From positions 1 through 48,803 of the forward strand of contig JAJYVF010000036.1 in assembly GCA_021792135.1 (NCBI GenBank): 48,803 bases of DNA, given 5' to 3'. Source of the DNA: Acidobacteriota bacterium (GTDB lineage: Bacteria > Acidobacteriota > Terriglobia > Terriglobales > Acidobacteriaceae). The position numbers and the translations under genes were made by a program. Shown here one piece after another: positions 44,210-48,803 of this stretch. How positions within the stretch are numbered: the first letter of the stretch is position 1; every line of letters begins with the position of its first letter. Below the pieces are notes generated by a model that saw nothing but the letters and a program-made list of their open reading frames with translations, made no database searches and had not been told where the DNA came from.

Positions 44210-47200
44210 ATGAAGCCCAGTGTAAGACGGAGCTTTCGGGCTGCTTTCATTTTAGCGGCGGCCTGCCTGCTGACGGGATTCTTAGTCTCCATGCCGCTCG
44301 TTGCGCAACCGGCCTCTGGGTCCAGGATCGCTTGGACGGGTGAGGTAGACACCGCTGCCGGCCAACCCCAGGCGGGTGCAGTGGTGACCGTTTTCTCCGC
44401 TGCGGCGCCGCGGATAAGGCGCCGTGCGGTCACTGGCGCCGGCGGACGCTTCCGGCTTCCGGATATTCTGCCGGGGCGCTATGTGGTCACGGTGAAATTA
44501 CCGGGCCGGCCGCCGACCGCTCCGCGCCCAGTCCTTGTGACCGCCGCGCCCGCTATTCTTACGGTCTCCCATGAAAATACTCTGCATGCCGCCGCTGGGC
44601 CGGGACCCTCGACCGTTTCGAATACCGGCTTCAGCGCAACCGCGAATGAAGCCCAAGGAACGGGTGGTGAGCAGCTCTCCGGCCAAACCGTCAGCGAGCT
44701 GCCGCTGAACGGCCGCGATTTCAGCACTCTGCTGTTGTTGGCGGCGGGCACGATGACCGACGTAAACGGAGCCACGAACTTCACGCAGCAGTTCGCCATC
44801 AACGGGCAGCGCGGCGTCGAGGCGGTCTTCGCCATGGACGGCGCCGACATCGACGAGCCGGAGATGGGCGGCAGCGCCTTCAACAACTTCAACGTGGATG
44901 CAATTCAAGAGATCAAGTCCAGTTCGGGCTGGATGCCGGCCCAGATCGGGCGCGGGGCAGCAGGATTTACCAACATCATCACGCGCTCCGGCAAAAGCGG
45001 GTTTCACGGCTCTTTCTTCGAGTTTGTCCGCAACTCGGTCTTCGACGCACGCAACTTTTTTGACCACCCTTCGATTGCAGATCCGGGACGCATCCCGCCC
45101 TTCCGGAGAAATGAATTCGGATTCACCAACGGCGGTACGGTGGTGCTGCCCCATCTGTACGACGGCAGTGGCCGGACTTTCTATTTCGGCGAGTATCAGG
45201 GATTTCGCCAGTTGCTCGGAACGACTCAAGTGCTGGCGGTGCCCACCGCAGCGGAGAGAGCGGGTCAGGATGTGGTGACCTACCCGGATGGGAGCACGGA
45301 TACCCTCAGCATGCCGGTCAATCCCGCGATTGCCGCCATTCTGGCGCGCTATCCGCTGCCGGATTTGCCCACCGGCGCGTATGGGGACCGGACCTATGCG
45401 GCGCCATCGAACGTCGATACCAACGAGGATCAGTTCTCGATCCGGATCGATCAGGAAATGGGCGCGAAAGGGCAGTTCTTCAGCCGGTATACCTGGGACG
45501 ATATTCGGGGCCCGACGACGAATCCCGACCAGACGCTGTTGGATCCGAGCTTTGGCGTGCAGTATGTGAACCGGGAGCAGAATGCGGTCTTCACCTACAC
45601 CCGCACCGTGTCGCCGCGGTTTCTCTGGTCGTCCTCGCTGAGCGTGATGAGGACGACTCCCTCCTTTGTGACCCCCAACCACACGCAGCCGGCGCTTAAG
45701 TTCATTGATGGCCTGTTTGAGCCTTTCAACTCCGCGGGCGGTTCCGTCATGGCGGCCTTCGGCAACCTGTTTCAGGGGCAAGTGAACTTCTCCTGGACCG
45801 CGGGGCGGCACAACGTAAAGTGGGGGGCGGAGACGCTTCTGAACCGGGACACAACCTACTTCGGAATCAGCCCCAACGGCGAATACGACTTTGGCGGCGG
45901 GACGGTGTATTCGCCGGTATTCATTCGTTCGGCAAGTGGGAAGCACGATGTGCAGGCGGGCGATCCACTGCCGGATACGCTCAGCAGTCTGCTCCTCGGT
46001 TATCCCTACGCATATACAGTTGCGGTGGCTCCGCCTTACTCCTCCAACGGAGCGCACATCGGGCCCGCGGCGATCAACCGCGGAGACTTCAACGCCTACG
46101 TGCAGGACACCTGGAAGATCAACAGCCGTTGGGCGCTCGATTACGGTCTCCGCTATGAGCTCTACACGCCTATCACGGAACGGGCCGACCGGACCGCGAG
46201 TTTTCTCAATCCGTTTCCGGCAGCGGGCGTGGGACAGGAGTATCTCATCAACCCTCGGCCAACCTACAGGACAGACTGGAACGGCTGGGGTCCGCGCGTG
46301 CAGGCGGACTGGAACGCGCCGTTCGGCGTGCTCATGCACGTGGGCGGAGCGATCACGGTGATACCGCCCAACCTCTGGCAGGATAACTTCCTGACCGGCA
46401 CGACGCCTTTCGTAGTCTATCCGCGGGTGGATGCGTCGAAGAGCGGAGAGATCGCCTACGGATTCCAGATCACGCCCAGCGAACTGCCACAGGTCTACAC
46501 GCCCCAGGGCGTGGCTTTTCTCGCCAGCGGGAACTCTAAAGAAGTGCCGGCCAACACGGTGATGGACGTGAATCGCTATCAGGTGGACCTGGCCGAACTG
46601 GCGCCCGGCCATCAGCTATCGCTGCTGAGCCTGAGCGCGGTGGACCCCAAATTTGGAAATGCCTTACTCAACACCTGGACGCTGGGGCTGGAGCGGACCT
46701 TCGGCGGCCTCACGGCAGACGCGGCCTACGTGGGAACGTCCGCGTCCCGGCTCCCCAGAAACTCCTATCCCAATGCCTATCCGGGGGCGGGGCCGGGGTT
46801 TGCGCCGTTTACCGACTTCGGCAGCAGCGGAACGCCCTCTGGAGGCTTCGGTTTCGAAACGGTCATGGAGGCTGAAGCGCACTCGTCGTACAATGCGTTG
46901 CAAACCTCGCTTTCGGGTCAGGTTCGGCACAGCGGTCCCCAACTCCAGGCTGGCTATACCTGGAGCAAGTCTCTGGACGACGTAAGCGGCGTAGCGGGCG
47001 GAACCGGATCAGCGGGTGCGGTGGTGGTTTTCAGCCCTCAGAATCCGTTCGACAATCGCGCCGAGAGAGGTCCGTCGAACTTCGATGTAACCAACGCCTT
47101 CGCGGTGAGCGCGGTGCAGAACCTGCACATGCAGAATCTGCCGTTCTTGCCGGCGGAGGCCCGGGTGCTGACGAAGGGTTGGCAACTGCTGAGCATTTCG

Positions 47201-47689
47201 ACGATCACCAGTGGTTCTCCCTTTACGGTTCTCTCGGGGATCCAGCAGACGGGTTACGGGACGATTGGGGCAGACCGCCCCGATCAGACCGGAACACCGG
47301 ATCTCTCCACGGCGAAAAGCCCCACCCGCCGGCGCGAAGATTACTTCGGCCTCGGCGCCGGCAACGCCAGCTTCTTTTTGATCCCCATCGGAATTCCCGG
47401 CGGCACGGGGCCGAACTCCGGGCGCTTTGGGAAGCTAGGCCGCAACACCTTTCGCGGGCCAGCCTATTACGACTTCGACTTTGCGCTGATCAAGACAACC
47501 CCAATCGGCCACAGGCGCAGCGGTCTTGAGCGCGCGGACCTCCAGTTCCGCGGGGAGTTCTTCAACCTCTTCAATATCGTGAATATGGGGTTGCCCGCAA
47601 ACACCATCGAGGGATCTGGATTCGGCATCATCAGCCAGACGGCCGGCACTTCACGGCAAATTCAGTTTTCGCTCAAGATGATCTATTGA
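44210..47689 (+). CDS. Oar-like TonB-dependent receptor (second copy type)
   Basis: About 1159 residues from the ATG at 44210, chosen because it gives an ideal signal peptide (SVRRSFRAAFILAAACLLTG...). A GTG at 44147 and an ATG at 44177 are in frame and also lack clear ribosome sites. A carboxypeptidase-regulatory-like domain (TGEVDTAAGQPQAGAVVTVF, GRFRLPDILPGRYVVTVKLPG) is followed by a plug (SELPLNGRDFSTLLLLAAG, FAINGQRGVEAVFAMDGADI, VDAIQEIKSSSGWMPAQIGR) and a large barrel ending QIQFSLKMIY. It is only distantly similar to the receptor at 3271-6816. It may supply or receive the substrate of the upstream redox cluster, but it lies 4 kb after the last cytochrome and ligand identity is open. 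Confidence 0.93.
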   Translation: MKPSVRRSFRAAFILAAACLLTGFLVSMPLVAQPASGSRIAWTGEVDTAAGQPQAGAVVTVFSAAAPRIRRRAVTGAGGRFRLPDILPGRYVVTVKLPGRPPTAPRPVLVTAAPAILTVSHENTLHAAAGPGPSTVSNTGFSATANEAQGTGGEQLSGQTVSELPLNGRDFSTLLLLAAGTMTDVNGATNFTQQFAINGQRGVEAVFAMDGADIDEPEMGGSAFNNFNVDAIQEIKSSSGWMPAQIGRGAAGFTNIITRSGKSGFHGSFFEFVRNSVFDARNFFDHPSIADPGRIPPFRRNEFGFTNGGTVVLPHLYDGSGRTFYFGEYQGFRQLLGTTQVLAVPTAAERAGQDVVTYPDGSTDTLSMPVNPAIAAILARYPLPDLPTGAYGDRTYAAPSNVDTNEDQFSIRIDQEMGAKGQFFSRYTWDDIRGPTTNPDQTLLDPSFGVQYVNREQNAVFTYTRTVSPRFLWSSSLSVMRTTPSFVTPNHTQPALKFIDGLFEPFNSAGGSVMAAFGNLFQGQVNFSWTAGRHNVKWGAETLLNRDTTYFGISPNGEYDFGGGTVYSPVFIRSASGKHDVQAGDPLPDTLSSLLLGYPYAYTVAVAPPYSSNGAHIGPAAINRGDFNAYVQDTWKINSRWALDYGLRYELYTPITERADRTASFLNPFPAAGVGQEYLINPRPTYRTDWNGWGPRVQADWNAPFGVLMHVGGAITVIPPNLWQDNFLTGTTPFVVYPRVDASKSGEIAYGFQITPSELPQVYTPQGVAFLASGNSKEVPANTVMDVNRYQVDLAELAPGHQLSLLSLSAVDPKFGNALLNTWTLGLERTFGGLTADAAYVGTSASRLPRNSYPNAYPGAGPGFAPFTDFGSSGTPSGGFGFETVMEAEAHSSYNALQTSLSGQVRHSGPQLQAGYTWSKSLDDVSGVAGGTGSAGAVVVFSPQNPFDNRAERGPSNFDVTNAFAVSAVQNLHMQNLPFLPAEARVLTKGWQLLSISTITSGSPFTVLSGIQQTGYGTIGADRPDQTGTPDLSTAKSPTRRREDYFGLGAGNASFFLIPIGIPGGTGPNSGRFGKLGRNTFRGPAYYDFDFALIKTTPIGHRRSGLERADLQFRGEFFNLFNIVNMGLPANTIEGSGFGIISQTAGTSRQIQFSLKMIY

Positions 47690-47837
47690 TCTCGTTGCAG
47701 TGCGTCAGAAGTATCGTCCAGTATTCATTGCCGATTTCGTTTTTTTGGGGTCTCCTCTTGCGCACTGTACGAGGGTTGGGATTCTCAGCCTGAAACCCGA
47801 AGTTCCGTTTTCAGTTTTTGACAAATAATTTTTCTGC

Positions 47838-48083
47838 GGCGAGTTCCGGCTCAAACTCTGCATCTGGGAGCAGGCACGGCGCTTCGTGGCGGTGTGTAAA
47901 CTGGAGCGCGAAGGCCGCGGCACCAAAGGGCACAAGCTGATCGACGTGCCCGGCTACACCTTTCGCGCCTTCGTTATCACGCGCGCCATCGCTGAGGAAG
48001 CGATCGGGCGCGATTACAACCGCCGCGCCGTCATGGAAAACCGCATCGCCGAACTCAAGCATGACCTAGCCGCCGGCCGCTTC
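47838..48083 (+). pseudogene. Fragment of an IS1380-like transposase
   Basis: An open frame without a plausible start reads FRLKLCIWEQARRFVAVCKL, then GYTFRAFVITRAIAEE, RDYNRRAVMENRIAELKHDL. The MENRIAELK block with preceding Y-N-R-R-A is characteristic of the C-terminal part of IS1380-type DDE transposases, around the catalytic Glu. Only about 80 codons remain. The rest of the gene and terminal inverted repeats are not visible, and the frame runs into the 3' end of the convergent gene. It is a relic of an old insertion. Confidence 0.7.
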
Positions 48084-48803
48084 TCACTTGCTCAGCATCT
48101 CTTCGTTAGCAAGAAAACTAGTGAGAGCATCCTGCATTTTGCTCTGACGCTCGGCTGGCGGCCACGCCGAATCCCACATCAGATACCCGCCCGGTAAAGC
48201 AAAAAACTTCGGCCTGTAAGCGAGGGTGAAGGATACCGAGACCACCCACCCATTGTTTTCCATGATGTAGAGCGGCGCATTTTCGTTTCCCGGCGGCGGA
48301 TTGCGCAGATCGTTGATTTCTTGCCCTAAATGAATCAGCGCTGTGCCCAGCGAGCTACCCAGCCGGTCCTTATTGAGCGTGCAAACAAACAGCGCCCCGT
48401 CCGAGGAATCCGCCGTCCCAGGCGTGTCTGCATTGGCCAGCACGTCGTCCATGGCGCCATAGTTGATGCTTACCCCGTCCTTGATTTTTTCCTTGACGGT
48501 GGGAAATACCGCTGCGTCCTTCTGGATCGCCGTGGTCAGCGGCCCCGGACTCAATTTCGCGGCATCCTGCAGCAGAGCCGCAACGGGATCGAACAGATAC
48601 AGGCTCGACATACCCTGCCCAGACGATTCCGACGGGCCCGGCGTGAACTGCTCGGACGATCCCTTGGTGATTGCGTCCAGCTTCGCGTAATCCACCTTCT
48701 TTCCCGTTACGTCTGAAACCGATTCCAGCACCAGTTGCGCCGGATAGGCGTTCATATCGCCAAACCCGCCCAGCCCCACGATCTTGCCTCCCTTGCGATC
48801 CAG
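48084..48803 (-). CDS. Unrecognised protein, 3' part only (gene runs off the window)
   Basis: At least 240 codons, open to the window end on the minus strand. A GTG at 48779 has GGGAGG upstream, but the frame continues before it (DRKGGKIVGLGGFGDMNAY reads as an ongoing chain), so this is probably the C-terminal part of a longer protein. Visible features: a loop rich in Gly/Ser (FTPGPSESSGQGMSSLYLFD), helical stretches, and a beta-rich C-terminal section (LYIMENNGWVVSVSFTLAYR, FFALPGGYLMWDSAWPPAER). I do not recognise the family. The stop codon abuts the transposase relic. Confidence 0.7.
   Translation of the reverse strand: MDRKGGKIVGLGGFGDMNAYPAQLVLESVSDVTGKKVDYAKLDAITKGSSEQFTPGPSESSGQGMSSLYLFDPVAALLQDAAKLSPGPLTTAIQKDAAVFPTVKEKIKDGVSINYGAMDDVLANADTPGTADSSDGALFVCTLNKDRLGSSLGTALIHLGQEINDLRNPPPGNENAPLYIMENNGWVVSVSFTLAYRPKFFALPGGYLMWDSAWPPAERQSKMQDALTSFLANEEMLSK

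Noticed and set aside
44498-46612. A 704-codon open frame on the strand opposite the second TonB receptor
   Set aside because: It is fully antisense to a well-supported gene, rich in Arg/His/Gly with no domain logic. Long antisense frames are expected from GC-rich codon bias.

Overview
The window looks like chromosomal DNA of an acidobacterium (Terriglobia / Acidobacteriaceae type). This is inferred from gene content. It carries two very large Oar-like TonB-dependent receptors with N-terminal carboxypeptidase-regulatory domains, a VWFA-related Acidobacterial-type protein, four FG-GAP/ASPIC-UnbV (CRTAC1-like) secreted proteins, and a propeller-type sensor kinase paired with a NarL-type regulator. 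All are typical of that phylum. I see no rRNA, tRNA, CRISPR array, phage or intact insertion sequence.

Layout. 1-7.2 kb (minus strand): a GH3 glycosidase with a PA14 insertion (cut by the window edge), a secreted TPR protein and a TonB-dependent receptor. The receptor ends in a clear terminator and has a good promoter about 390 nt upstream, overlaid by three copies of an 8-bp motif at exact 24-bp spacing. 6.8-7.9 kb is a large non-coding gap. 7.9-11.2 kb (plus): VWFA-related protein. 11.3-13.3 kb (minus): FG-GAP/UnbV protein. 13.65-17.9 kb (plus): sensor kinase, response regulator and a small secreted protein as an operon. 18.1-18.9 kb (minus): putative outer-membrane channel-like protein. 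19.1-22.5 kb (minus): a tightly overlapping three-gene nucleotide-sugar operon (4,6-dehydratase, hydrolysing 2-epimerase, DegT-type aminotransferase) with a possible leaderless start. 22.7-26.8 kb (plus): a giant TPR/FG-GAP/UnbV fusion and a paralogue of the small secreted protein. 26.9-28.3 kb: amidase.

28.5-43.3 kb (plus) is the most interesting part. A DAHP-synthase gene is followed, with 4-bp start/stop overlaps, by a one-heme beta-propeller protein resembling the hydrazine synthase alpha-subunit middle domain, an FG-GAP/UnbV protein, and a YVTN propeller fused to a three-CxxCH MauG/peroxidase-like cytochrome. Then come a secreted propeller protein, a RidA-like protein lacking the usual arginine, an orphan double-module substrate-binding protein, a membrane-anchored five-heme/TPR protein, and another FG-GAP/UnbV protein. 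Together they suggest an exported redox system whose core parallels the HzsA and HzsB-HzsC architecture, in an organism with no other sign here of anammox. Its substrate is unknown.

43.4-48.8 kb: a small SEL1 protein, a second TonB-dependent receptor, a remnant of an IS1380-like transposase, and the 3' part of an unrecognised minus-strand gene running off the window.
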